Counted from the first letter of the stretch, positions 45,459 to 56,466 are shown. The stretch: 64,000 nt of DNA from Mesostigma viride (GCA_009746045.1 RPFO01000213.1:9521536-9585535), one strand, 5' to 3'. The notes: generated from the letters alone by a model not told the origin. Numbers and translations: made by a program.

Positions 45459-48400
45459 GAGTGTGTGCCAGCGGGGGGTATGGCTTGTACTAGCGCGGCC
45501 CAGGCAGCATAAGTAGGCATATTGGGGACCCAGGCAGCCAGTTCGTTATATGTTAAGAGGCGATAGCAGTCACCGTGGAGAATATACAGGTGGAGAATAG
45601 TGGTTACAGGGTGGGGGGATGTTATGAAGCCTTCATAGGGGTTAGGGCCACTTAAGCATCCAAAGGGGCGATTAAGGGGGTTGAGGTATATATCATTAAA
45701 GAATAGGGGTTGGCGTGCAACTTCCTCACGTAGTGTGGGGAATAGTAGGCGGTCGGGTTTAAGTGCCATAAAGCCTTGCCATATACGAGCCCAGTACCAA
45801 GGAAGACCTCTGGTGAGCTTCGGGGAGGGGAGGCGAGCAGTAAGCAGTGCGGCTCCAGAGTGCCAGGAAATACCATTGGAGTGATGAGTAAGACGTGAGA
45901 GGGTTACACGTGCCAGAAGACATCCAGGGTGGGTGTTGACACCAATGTGGGCAGAGATAACTTGTTTGGCATACACAGACCATAAACGCCATTGCATATT
46001 GTGTAAGCCTAGTCCTCCAAGAGGCCACGGCATAAAAGACATTGACTCTCTGATCCATCCGTGTACCTGGCGGCTGAGATCGCTCGATTTTTTCCAAACA
46101 AAGTTATGCCCCAGTCGTTGAATAAGAGACACGGTGTGTTCATCCGGTGGGTGGGCCTGACCGAAGTACAGCAGCTTGGAGAACAGCAGCTGGTTCGTAA
46201 CGAGGACCTTGCCCCGGAGGCTGAGGCGGTGTACGCCAGCCCAGCGGTTGGCCACCTGTTGTACACCAGTAAGTTTGCCCAGTTGTTGTGATTCGTCGTA
46301 TAAAAAGGTTTTGACTTCCAATAACCTCCCTTCGGCTGTCCGACCGATAGGGCAGTTATGCAAAAGGTGGTATCCTCCTGGCGGGACCCATGTCACCGCC
46401 AGGTTAGTAGGTTGGAGAGTCGGGTTGGTTGTTCTGCCAATATGCAAGCCCGTGGACTTTTGCACGTTGCAGCGTTGTTGGGAGGCGGTACAGTATGTAG
46501 ATATGTTGTCAAGCACAGCATCAACATCACGCAGGGAGGTGCAAATGTTAGTAGTGTCATCGGCGTAAGCAGTTTGAAACAGACCACGCGTGTGGTGAGG
46601 GAGGGGGTAGCCTTGAATACGGCTGTCCTGTTGATGAAGAAAGAAGAGGCCAGCGTGAGCGAGCAGAAAGAGAAGGGGAGAGAGACAGTCGCCTTGTGGG
46701 AGAGAGCGTGTGCTATGGCCTATGTGGGATTTATGTCCATTAATTAGTAGGTGCCAAGTGAGGGATTTGATCATGCCTAGACTGACCTTAATAAGTTTAG
46801 GTCCAAATCCAAGCCCGTGTAGTATAGCCTCGAGGTATTTCCAACATATGCGGTCGAATGCCTTTTCAAAATCCCAAAATAAAATAAGACCTATAATATT
46901 GTTGCGCCATGCGTCATCAACAATGTCCATGATCATGGTGATGCTGTCGCTGATGTGTAGGTTGGACCTGAATCCAACTTGTTCCGGGCCGATCAGATTA
47001 TCTAGTACACTGTAGAAACGGCGTTGCAAGAGTTTGCTGGCTAGTTTGTAAGGGACTGTGAGCATGCGAATGGGTCTATAATTTTTCCAACTTGTTTTAT
47101 CCCCTTTTTTGTGTAAGAGGATGAGGATTGTTTCCGACCACTGGCCCACAACAGTTTCGGTGTTCCAGATTTCCAGGATGCATTGGTATAGATCCCTGCC
47201 TATGAGGGGCCAGAACGTTTTAAAAAACTCTACTGGAAGGCCATCTGCACCAGGTGCGCTACCGGTTTTGAGATGTTGGAGTGCTAGAGATGTTTCTTCC
47301 ATAGTGGGGCTGGCGTCTAGTAGAGCTTGTTGTGACGGAGAGAGGCGGTGGGGAATTGCATCGAGGATTTTTTGTGTGGCTGTATTTGCAGACGGGTCGG
47401 GTTCTGTTCGGAACAGGGTGGAGAAAAAAGCATGTCCAGATTGTAGGATGTCTTGGGGGGTGGTATGGGTGCCAGTCTCGTCTGTAATTTCTGTGATGGT
47501 GGTTTGTGAGCGCGGGGGTGGGATAAATGCAAAGAATTCCTTATTCATTCGTTCACCCTTGACATGCCACCATGTATTTTCCACATCTAGGGCTTCTGCG
47601 TGGCGTTCAAGGCGTAGCTTATCCATCTCAGTCTGGCACAGTTGCAGTCGTGTTAACTCGTGCGGGGCTAGGCGGGGTTTGGATTGCAACATAGTAATAA
47701 CGCGTTTGTAGTAATTGTAGTCTTTGCCTTTTATGCGGCGTTGTTCTAGATCGTAGGCCTTAGAGGAGTCAAGGATGTGCGAGAGGCATGCTTGCATCCA
47801 GAGAGTAGTGCTTGGGTATTCTACTTGCTTGGTTTTCCAGTCCCGCCATTGTTCTCGGACTAGGGAGCGAAAGGCGGGGTCAGCCAGCAGCTTTTTATTG
47901 AGGCGAGGGACGCCTGGTCCTCTGGGGGGGCTGGAGTGATACACCATGGTGAGAAGGCAGGGGTAGTGATCAGAAAAAACTGTGGAGCGTATGACCTCTG
48001 CGTGACAAATGAGGGATGCCCAAAAAGGTGACATAAATATGTAGTCTAGACGGCTAGTGATGCGGGTGCCCTGACGAGTGGACTCTCGAGTGTGCAGATG
48101 GTCGCGAGGTTTGATAACATCCTGTAGTGAGAGGCGTGTGAGGTGGTTGGCTAACGAGGTCGTCTCAAGCCCAAGGCCATGGTCTAGGTCAACATTAAAG
48201 TCACCCATTAGTATGACCTCATGAGATTGGTCCAGGAGGGGGGCAACCATAGCAAACAAATCATCAAAAAATTTTATACGGTCAGAGTGTTCGTTGGGGG
48301 CATATACCGATATAATATAGCCAGTCTTACCGCCCCAGGAGATGCATTGCCGGGTCCAGCGACCCTGCCATGTGTTGGGAGCAGTATCTGTGTGCTGGGC

Positions 48401-48721
48401 CCATGGGTGCAGTTGAACATGAGGGTGTGGCGGACGTCGATATTGTAGCAATGCAGTGCCTCCACTAGTCCCCCGTGCCCATGCCCATCTGCGTTCCATG
48501 TCTGGGGTGCGTCTTGTAAAGGATTGTAGCGCTTTGGCGTCTATTCCAGGAAATTTATGTTCTTGTAGGCCTACCCAGATTTCATGAGATGGGCCGACAT
48601 AGGGTTGGGTGATACTGGCTAGTTGTGCCTGGAGCGCAGATATTTTAGACTGTCCCTGGGTGCGAACACCATAAGTATTTAAACCCTGAACGTTCCAAGA
48701 TATTATAGTAAGTTGACTCAT
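45455..48721 (-). CDS. LINE ORF2: endonuclease and reverse transcriptase
   Basis: A 1088-residue ORF with ATG at 48721. The N-terminal APE-like endonuclease has ISWNVQGLN, VGLQEHKF, VYAPNEHSD, LMGDFNVDLD, SRLDYIFMS and FSDHYPCLL, so all catalytic blocks are present. The reverse transcriptase has GSAPGADGLPVEFFK, KNYRPIRMLTVPYKL, ILFWDFEKAFDR, SLPQGDCLSPLLF and the active site AYADDTT. It nicks the target and primes reverse transcription from the nick. The frame is intact throughout, which with the visible target duplication suggests a fairly recent insertion. Confidence 0.95.
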   Translation of the reverse strand: MSQLTIISWNVQGLNTYGVRTQGQSKISALQAQLASITQPYVGPSHEIWVGLQEHKFPGIDAKALQSFTRRTPDMERRWAWARGTSGGTALLQYRRPPHPHVQLHPWAQHTDTAPNTWQGRWTRQCISWGGKTGYIISVYAPNEHSDRIKFFDDLFAMVAPLLDQSHEVILMGDFNVDLDHGLGLETTSLANHLTRLSLQDVIKPRDHLHTRESTRQGTRITSRLDYIFMSPFWASLICHAEVIRSTVFSDHYPCLLTMVYHSSPPRGPGVPRLNKKLLADPAFRSLVREQWRDWKTKQVEYPSTTLWMQACLSHILDSSKAYDLEQRRIKGKDYNYYKRVITMLQSKPRLAPHELTRLQLCQTEMDKLRLERHAEALDVENTWWHVKGERMNKEFFAFIPPPRSQTTITEITDETGTHTTPQDILQSGHAFFSTLFRTEPDPSANTATQKILDAIPHRLSPSQQALLDASPTMEETSLALQHLKTGSAPGADGLPVEFFKTFWPLIGRDLYQCILEIWNTETVVGQWSETILILLHKKGDKTSWKNYRPIRMLTVPYKLASKLLQRRFYSVLDNLIGPEQVGFRSNLHISDSITMIMDIVDDAWRNNIIGLILFWDFEKAFDRICWKYLEAILHGLGFGPKLIKVSLGMIKSLTWHLLINGHKSHIGHSTRSLPQGDCLSPLLFLLAHAGLFFLHQQDSRIQGYPLPHHTRGLFQTAYADDTTNICTSLRDVDAVLDNISTYCTASQQRCNVQKSTGLHIGRTTNPTLQPTNLAVTWVPPGGYHLLHNCPIGRTAEGRLLEVKTFLYDESQQLGKLTGVQQVANRWAGVHRLSLRGKVLVTNQLLFSKLLYFGQAHPPDEHTVSLIQRLGHNFVWKKSSDLSRQVHGWIRESMSFMPWPLGGLGLHNMQWRLWSVYAKQVISAHIGVNTHPGCLLARVTLSRLTHHSNGISWHSGAALLTARLPSPKLTRGLPWYWARIWQGFMALKPDRLLFPTLREEVARQPLFFNDIYLNPLNRPFGCLSGPNPYEGFITSPHPVTTILHLYILHGDCYRLLTYNELAAWVPNMPTYAAWAALVQAIPPAGTHS

Positions 48722-48770
48722 AAGTTAGTAGAAGGGGAGAGAATGCAGAAGGATGCGAGCGTTGGCGTAC

Positions 48771-48902
48771 CTCTCATGCCTTGGAAGACGACGCACGCGC
48801 CCGCTTGGTTGCGTCGGCTGTGGTGACCGTTGGCTGCGCCCGTTTGGCCGAGGGGTCGTCCTGCGCTGTCGCTTCCTCGATAGAGCCAGTTGAGGAGGGC
48901 AT
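48771..48902 (-). pseudogene. ORF1 C-terminal remnant of the LINE
   Basis: Just upstream of ORF2 a short minus-strand ORF reads MMPSSTGSIEEATAQDD, then AKRAQPTVTTADATKRARA and SSSKA-stop. The frame is closed about 80 bases further upstream. The basic, low-complexity tail is like the end of a LINE ORF1; the RNA-binding core is missing. Confidence 0.45.
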
Positions 48903-49482
48903 CATGTCGAGATCATGGGGTAGGACCGGCAGCCGTGCCGCCGGAACAGGTATGACAACGAGGACAACAGGAGCAATAAAGAGTTAGATAGCGAAAAAAG
49001 GTGTCCCATTCCAGGGGTTATGCTGGGGGGAAGCCTGCATTGCACCATCCGTGACTGCAATGTCAGGTTGGGTCTGTATCGGGTGTCATGGTGACTTCCG
49101 GTCACCGAGTTATGCGAGAGCCTGTTCCTCAGCAGGATCGCATGGTTAAAGGTGTAAAGGGTGAGTAGAAACAGCACTACCAGGAAGCGTCCAGCTTCCT
49201 GAGCTGTTCTACCACTATTCCAGGTCCATTTGTAGTGAGCCGTCACGCTATTCTGTATGCCTCTAGGCATCAGCCGTACTTCCTGTACGCCTTGCCAGCC
49301 GACATCACAGATAGCGTGGCGGCTCAAGGACCAAATGAAAGTTGCTTATATGGGTATCGTTAGACGCACCTTTTCACGGCGAATCCGTTGGTATGTCGCT
49401 GGTCGCGGATGGCCGAAGCTATCGCCTGCTATCCTCTACGCCGCCATAGCCTCGCTACGTTTTTTTCCTGATCACCTGCATT

Positions 49483-49602
49483 ACACAGTGCGACACGACT
49501 CCACGCACATCCAACTATATTAACTCCGACTATATTTACTGAGCCGGACGGTTTGTTGACAGACTCCGTGTTCTGAAGTGCACGTGGCGGCTGCCCATTG
49601 AC
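49483..49602. repeat. Remainder of third satellite unit with half palindrome
   Basis: Continues the unit broken at 44237 (ACACAGTGCGACACGA.., AACTCCGACTATATTT) and includes only the left palindrome arm, GCACGTGGCGGCTGCCCATT, ending at GACCAA. The hairpin partner is lost. Confidence 0.85.
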
Positions 49603-49970
49603 CAAGCACGACGCGCTGTACGGTACGGTAGAATCCACAATCGACCCCGCCGGGTGTGTGGAATCTGTGGCACACGCAGGGTCTGTACAACCCGGCCTTG
49701 TGGACGACCGTGAACAACGCGCGTTGAACAATCTTTGTCGGTGTGCAAGTGTCAGCCGTGTCGCCCGGGCCGCTGTGGGCGACGTCGGCTCTTCCTGTAC
49801 AGGTGGAGCCAAGCAGGACGCGCTGCACGGTACGGCAGAATCCACAATCGAACCCGCCGGGTGTACGGAATCTGTGGCACATGCAGGGTCTGTACAACAC
49901 GGCCTTGTCGACGACCGTGAACAACGCGCGTTGAACAATTTATGTCGGTGTGCAAGTGTAGGCCGTGTCG
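49603..49970. repeat. 207-bp tandem duplication
   Basis: Two copies starting CAAGCA(C/G)GACGCGCTG at 49603 and 49810. Shared blocks include AGAATCCACAATCGA, CAGGGTCTGTACAAC and GTGAACAACGCGCGTTG. Differences are scattered substitutions. Open frames are short. Confidence 0.9.
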
Positions 49971-50199
49971 GCCTCGAATTCTGCATCGGCATTCGGCAAA
50001 TAATTTATCACTTGCGTGAGCGAGGTTTTTTCTATCTATCTCTGCACGACAAGATGAGGTCGATGATTAATTTTTGATAGCTAGAATTTCGTCCGGCGAT
50101 GTTGTTGGTGAGATAAGTAGATGTTGGGCGTCTACTGCTGGGCAGCTTGAACCGTTGCTAATTGATAGATAATTGTCCCCCGTCTGAGGCGGGGAAGCT

Positions 50200-53100
50200 A
50201 TGAGTACCGACCTGCCCTTCAGAGATAGCAGCATGGATTCATTGTGCGATTCGAATTGGGAGAATATACCAGCAGAGCTGCTTGCACAGATAGTCAGTCA
50301 TCTTTCCGTCGCTGCTCGCATTCGAGCCATAACAGTCTGCACAGCGTGGGCTCGCTCGCTCGTGCAACCTTGCCACTGGACAGTGTTGGATCTTGCATCG
50401 GTTAGAGAAAGTACGATCGAAATAACCGACAATATTGTCCGCAATGCGATCTCACTAAGCAAGCCTGCGACCCATCGCCGCTACACCTTTATGCGGAGCA
50501 CATTCGACGAATTGGGCTCGCACGGCGAATCCGACGACGTGCCACTTCTGACGACGCTAATATTGACCGGCTGCAGATTGGTGACAGAAGCTATAATCAT
50601 GGATCTGGATGCCTGGCCACATCTCGTGGAGCTTTGCATTCATGACTGCTTCTCAATATCACTGCGGAGGCTTCAAGCACTCGAGTCGTTGCAACGGTTG
50701 ACCCGTCTGGAAGTGGACGTCGGAGATGTCGGTTCAAAGAACTGCTTTGGAAGCAGCCTTCATCCAGCTCTGGCATCGGCTCTCCAGAGGCGCCAGATTA
50801 GGAGACTGGACCTGGGCGGTAAGCAGTTGTTTACATTTCGCCCCTTGTTTTCCATTCTTTCTGCTTCGCCTGTGGTTGCTGGCTATGCTTGTTCACGAAG
50901 TGAAAATGTTGGTACGCTATCGTCGATACCCTGCCCTACCCAGGGTGGCCTGTTATCCTTACCTCCTGCGACGGATAGGAGAAAGTTATGAGATCTGATG
51001 TGTAATTACTTGGTGCAATATGGGTGTTTGTGGCGCCCCTGACTGTGCTACACGCTGACACCGAGCTGGAAACGAACCAAGAGACCTCTCTGTCTGTTGC
51101 CACCCTGCTGTTACTAATTGTATTTGTGTGATTGGATACTCACTATCCGCCGCACCCATCACTTGTCTGCGTGGTGGAATGACATCACCTATGCGGTGGA
51201 ACGACGTCCAACTGTCTGCAGACAACGACCTGGGCGACGCAGGAATTACGGTGCTGGCATCCGCGATAGGGAAGGACGCCCCCCTCATATATGTGCACCT
51301 GAGCGGTGAGCCTAGGTCCGGGCGAACCGAACCCCCGGAGAAGGGGGGGCTCTCGCGAAGCTTAGGCGGGTCAAACCTGCTGGTGCTGCCTGCCATCATG
51401 TGCCGTCGATTGGCATAGTGCCGAACGATGCTCACCAATACCTCTATGTTGTGTGGTGTTGTATGTTTACACCTATTTTTTATCATGTGCTTTTGCTTGC
51501 AACCTCTGTGCTGTTTGGACCACTGTGTTTGTCGGGACAAGTCAGTGTTGGGAGAGTAACGGGGGGGAAAGTGAGAAAAGAGAAGGCTTGGGGTAACGAG
51601 GGCGCAAACCCATGATTTCTCATGGTTCAGCGCGTGGTCGTTAGGTGTGGTCGTGCGGCAGGGTACTCGTGAGGTGAGCGAATATACATGCAAATAGGTA
51701 ACGAAGCCATTAGGTACTTAGCAATTGGGCAATCAGGTATCAAGATACGAAAGTAATCATGCGGGGTATTTACGCACAATCAATTTCCTCACAATCTATT
51801 TGGTCCCGCTGCGCAAATGGAGTGTCTAATGTAAACAAAGACCAGGGCAGTCACGCATGTATAAATCATCGGCGTGATTGATGCATGCTATGCGTCCATG
51901 ACATGTTCTGTGCAATATGTTTGTTGGCATAGTATAATTCATCTTGGCATATGTGCTGGTTGTCTTATCGCACATGTGCTTTGTTAGTACGATTAGTAGC
52001 ACTAGATTAGTAGTACTAGTATCTTTCCAGTACAGGATTGAATGTACCTAAGTTCTTGCATCCACCATTGTCAAAACCCATTAGTAGCACGGCCACAGTG
52101 TCACGCCCTGTGATGGTTGGTTCAGTCAGTACAGCTTTTTGTCACCGTACTTTCTACCCATTCAAGCACGTACACACAGGCTGCTCTTTTCCTTGTCCTT
52201 GCTCCGAAACCCTGCTGTTCCAAGCAAATGGCACAACCCTTCCACCCCCCTTCCACCACCCCTCCACCACCCCTCCACCACCCCTCCCCCACCCCTCCCC
52301 CACCCCTCCACAACCCCTCCGTCGCCCTTCCCTCGTCCCTCCATCGCCCTTCCATCGCCCTTCCATCCGCACTCACTCCATGTGTTTATCAACTATTTGT
52401 TGATCAACAATCGTTTGCGCGCTTCTATATATACTTGTTATCTGTTTGTTGATTCTCCGCCCCACTGTGCTACCGTGTCCCCACGCCCCCCTTCCCCAGG
52501 CAGCGGCATCTCCCACCTGGCCAGTCATCCCCTAACCCCCTTCCCCAGGCAACGGCATCTCCCACCTTGACCGTCATCCCCTACCCTCCTTCCCTAGGCA
52601 GCGGCGTCACCCACCTTAACCGTCCCTCCCTAACACCCTTCCCCAGACAACGGCATCACCCACCTGAGCAGTTTCCGCTGAGTTCAGTCCGTCAATCCCT
52701 GACGGCCACCCCCCGCTTGTCATGCCCCTCCCCGCTAACACCCTTTCCTAGGCAATGCCATCAGCAAGCATGGGGTCGCGGCGCTGGCCGATGCATTCAG
52801 CCACAACGCGACACTGCAGAAACTGGACCTGCGCGGTGAGGGGCCAGTAGGGTTGCTGCGCAGCCAGCGAGGGGGAAATCACTATGATTGCAGTTAGTCA
52901 GGGGATGAGGGGATGGGTGTGGATGCAAGTGTTGTGCTCCTGCGCGGGGAGGGGATGCTTACGGGTGCTAGTAATAAATGATGGGGGCATGGGACGCAAG
53001 GGATGTACCTGCGCAGTGAGGGGGCAGGATACGGATGCGAGTAGTGGCGGGTGGGGTATGTGAGAGGGGGGGGGAGGGAATGTGCGTGCGTGGTGCGGTC

Positions 53101-54009
53101 GGTTCGTGGACCTGCGCTGTGGAAGGGTTGGCGGTGGGGTCCATTTGTGCACTTGCACGGTGAGGGGTGGGGGGTGGGGCATGAGTGCAGAATAGTGAGA
53201 ATAGAAGTGAGAATAGAAGTGAGAATAGAAGTGAGAATAGAAGTGAGATGTTTTGGTGAGGAGATATTTTGATGAGTATGGGTATGGATGCAAGTAGCAG
53301 ACCGTTGAGGGGGGGGGGGGGAGGGTTGGGGGGGGGGTGCAGGGGGGAATGAAAATGGATGCAAGGAGTGGACTCGTGGTGTGGAAGGGACGGGAACTGG
53401 CATGCGTGTAGCCAGCCTGCATGTGACGACTTGTGCGGATGCAAGTAGGTGGGCCTGTGGGGGGGGGTGCGCGGCAAATCGCGCTAGGTGTTAGAAAGGA
53501 GCTTTGTCGGCAGTGTACGAATACTAGCTTACCTTGTGGGGTGCGGGGTTTCCTTAGCGGGTTGCATACAGATCGGCACGAGTAGTTACGTACCAGGGGG
53601 GCTAGTACCCAGGTACCTAGGTGGCGGTCCCGGCAACCAGGGAGCCAGTGCACTTCGAAGTCTGGGGATGCGATTAGCCGGCCTTGTCTTATCAGCCCTC
53701 CTTGGGGCTGCGAGTTATTGCCATCATCCAAACGCAATCACTTGTGACTTTTTGTAAGCAAATCTTCGTGCTTGTACATAATGGGCGTTTTAAAACTAGC
53801 GCTTGGTAACTTTGGCTTCTGCTCTTTTTTGCGTAATTTTCATCTTTCATCTTCATTCTCACTGCATGGTTTTGCCTCATGTCTTCATTCATGCCCCTGC
53901 GCCTTGTACCATCTTGTACCAGGCAACGCGCTGCTTGGGGACAAGGGCGCGCAGGCGCTGGCATCCGGCCTGGCACTTAACACGACACTTGAGCAGCTGG
54001 ACCTGAGTA
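50200..54009 (+). CDS. F-box protein with RI-type leucine-rich repeats, one LRR per exon
   Basis: Exon 1 (50200-50818) starts at ATG (MSTDLPFRDSSMDSL). Residues about 20-65 form an F-box: WENIPAELLAQIVSHLS, then CTAWARSLVQPCHWTVLDL. LRR-like text follows (PLLTTLILTGCRLVTEAI, RRLQALESLQRLTRLEV, IRRLDLG). Later exons each encode one repeat of 28-29 residues in phase 1: 51222-51305 (DNDLGDAGITVLASAIG), 52752-52835 (GNAISKHGVAALADAFS, LQKLDLR) and 53923-54009 (GNALLGDKGAQALASGLA, LEQLDLS). F-box proteins bind Skp1 and bring targets to an SCF ubiquitin ligase; the LRRs would select the target. The 3' end is uncertain (see 54438). Introns of 0.4-1.4 kb may hide further LRR exons. Confidence 0.75.
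52492..52660 (+). repeat. About 49-bp tandem repeat of a 3' splice site plus LRR exon start
   Basis: Four units, each with a pyrimidine tract, a CCCCAG or CCCTAG acceptor and then GCAACGGCATC-like sequence (starts 52500, 52549, 52598, 52647). They resemble the true acceptor and exon start at 52752 (CCTAG then GCAATGCCATCAG). The exon body is missing from each. Confidence 0.85.
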
Positions 54010-54437
54010 GTGAGTTGCATAGACAAGGACCAACGTTAAAGATGGTGCCCGCCCACGTGGTGAAGGGGTGGACCTGAGCTGTGAGCAGACCGGACAAAGC
54101 TAGTAGGGTATGTGCTTGTGTGGTGAAGGTGTGCACCTGTAGGACCAAGGTTTCCATCGATTTGGTTTGCTGTACTGGTCGGCGTGTGGCACCCCTCATG
54201 GCCTGTCCCCGTGTAATCAAGTTACCGTGCCGCCAACCTCTGGATTGCGTGGCCCCCATGTCACCATCCCCATCCCTGCCTCCAACTACCTGTCTGCCCT
54301 GACGCCATTCCCGTCCTGATACCCCACCCCTCGTGGTTCTCCTGCCACCCGTCACGTCCACCCCGATCCTTTGTCCTGCCACCCGTCACGTCCACCCCGA
54401 TCCTTTGCCCTTTGTTCTCACTTCCATCGGTCGCCAG

Positions 54438-54712
54438 GCCCAAGCGGTCCAACAGGCGCCTGCCGGCACGGCCGAGTTCAGCTACGGCTATTCTGCGGAC
54501 TGGCTAGGCACGCCGCAGAACTGGCTGGGTGGGCCGAAACTAGTCGGCTTGGCCCGCCCACGCACCGGCCCGGATGCATGGGCAAAGAACCGGGTGCTTG
54601 GAAACAGATTCGGGCATGGAACGTTGGCGGTTACACGGTTCTACCACCTCGCGCTTTGCCCGGCCTGCGGCGTCATTACATGACGTATCCGATGGTAGAC
54701 CTTGGTTTGTGA
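54438..54712 (+). CDS. Possible terminal exon of the F-box/LRR gene
   Basis: After TCGCCAG the phase-1 frame is open to TGA at 54710 (GPTGACRHGRVQLRLFCGL to YMTYPMVDLGL). The reading is not LRR-like and a second frame is also open to 54683. It is included because phase and acceptor fit. Confidence 0.25.
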
Positions 54713-54956
54713 TTTCGTTATATGACGTATCAGAGGGTAGGTGACCATAGGCACGCCAACGGGGCGTCGTCATCAAGGAAACAGCCAGCGCAGGCCGGAA
54801 ATCGGGAGAAGCTGGACAATGGTAGCCCGTGAGCATGCCGATATACTGTCCGTGCCATCGAGTCGTTCATGACGAGTAAGACGAACTGTGGTGGAGACGT
54901 GTAGCCTTGTCCATTGATATTGTGGTTGGCATATATGTACGGCGACTAGATGGCCC

Positions 54957-55245
54957 AACCAACCAACCAACCGACCAACCAACCAACCAACCAACCAACC
55001 AACCAACCAACCAACCAACCAACCAGTCAACCAACCGACCAACCAACCAACCAACCAACCAACCAACCAACCAACCAACCAACCAACCAACCAACCAACC
55101 AACCAACCAACCAACCGACCAACCACCCGCCCAACCAGCCGCCCAACCAGCCAACCAACCAACCAGCCAACCAACCAACCAACCAACCAACCAACCAAAC
55201 AGCCAGCCAAACAGCCAACGCACCCACCCACCCACCCACCCACGC
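54957..55245. repeat. (CCAA)n array ending in (CCCA)n
   Basis: About 250 bp of CCAA units with CCAG, CGACC and CCGCC variants, then CCCA units at 55217-55245. Same motif pair and strand as the 40.5-41.6 kb array, but in the opposite order. Confidence 0.95.
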
Positions 55246-55329
55246 ACACCGTCATTGCCTGGCCTGGTGGACATCCATGCGCATGCGCAGGTTGGTACCC
55301 CCTTCTGGGGGCGCGATTGATACGCTGGC

Positions 55330-56100
55330 GAGATGTCGACCTCCCGTGCCGACGAGCTCACGAACCGGCTTCTTACCCTCGTGGGCCTGGTACGTGGGAC
55401 CTACAACTGAGTTAGTGCCAACGTTTTCCCCACTCGCGGGACAAGGCGCGCGGCTCCCCCACCAGTTCTGCTTGCCGTCCCCTCCCCTGAGGATAAGCCG
55501 CGGTTCCTCTCTCGTCGCAATCGCTTGCACGACATCACCTGGACACTAGCTGGACGACGACCTGACCCCCGCTCAGCAGCAGCAGCGGTGTGACCCGTTG
55601 CCCGAATATCTCCGCCACGAGCAGGACGCCCCAGACGCCCACGGTGTACTGGAGGGGCCGGGAACTGATGATCGACCACAGGACGTGGACGCCCCCCACG
55701 GGCTAGAATATGCTGCTTAATAGCCCTATACGGAGTCGCTGCCGGCAAGGTAGCCATGCGTAGAATGTCTGCCTAGATGCGGCAAAGTACATGGTCACGT
55801 GCCGCCAACGCACGGAACACTACCAGCCCAGTGGCCTCGGCCTAATCCTAGTTCTGCCATGCTACGCCCCGGCTATGATATCAAAGAGACAACCAGCGAT
55901 GATATGTTTCCTTGCCCGCGCTCCTTGTTATGACACGCTCCGATGGGTCTTATTGCGCCCACCGTTTGCCGGGACGTTGGCACGTCCTTTTAGCTAGCGC
56001 GCCCGACCGCAGCTGTGACATGCCTTAGGCACGAAGGAGACGGGGGGGGTCTCTGCCCCGTCCCCTGCCGTGCGCACACGGGGATTAAGCGCCCTGCGCG
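55330..56100 (+). mobile_element. Third ORF1-element copy, degenerate
   Basis: The plus strand reads [17 protein letters not shown], then after frame changes DDDLTPAQQQQRCDPLPEYLRHEQD, matching the ORF1 C-terminal domain and most closely the relic at 15160-16400. The following 3' region also matches that relic: GGGTCTTATTGCGCCCAC.., then GGGGGGGTCTCTGCCC near 56043. No intact frame remains. Confidence 0.6.
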
Positions 56101-56419
56101 ATGTAGGTAGCCAACCCTAGGGGTCCCGTACGGCGTGCTTAATGGAATTCATCGAGGTGCATGTGCATTTGTGCACCCATAGTAGGTGGCAGCTATCGCG
56201 TAGACCCGTCAGCAGGGTGGGGGTGGGGGTGGGGAGCCAACTGTTAAATTAAATTAAAGTTATCTCATAACACGTCTCCACCGGGAGATCATGTAGCTCG
56301 TATTCCTTGGTGGATGGGTGGGGTGGAAGGAGCCGCGTAATCGAACTAACCTAACTCCAGTCTAGCTAGTCTGGAAAAGCCCCAACTACCCTACTCGTCG
56401 TGCAAAACGCCTCGTCCGC

Positions 56420-56466
<47 letters not shown>

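Larger units (their letters stand above)
44238..49468 (-). mobile_element. L1-like LINE insertion, about 5.2 kb
   Basis: The element lies on the minus strand between a 14-bp target duplication: TGATCCCCTGCATT at 44224-44237 and TGATCACCTGCATT at 49469-49482 (one mismatch). It interrupts a unit of the palindromic satellite, and the satellite consensus is rebuilt when the element and one duplication are removed. It encodes an apurinic-type endonuclease, a reverse transcriptase and a CCHC C-terminal region. ORF1 is reduced to a short tail, and the 3' end lacks a clear poly(A). The 5' region (49000-49468) has no convincing ORF. Confidence 0.9.
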
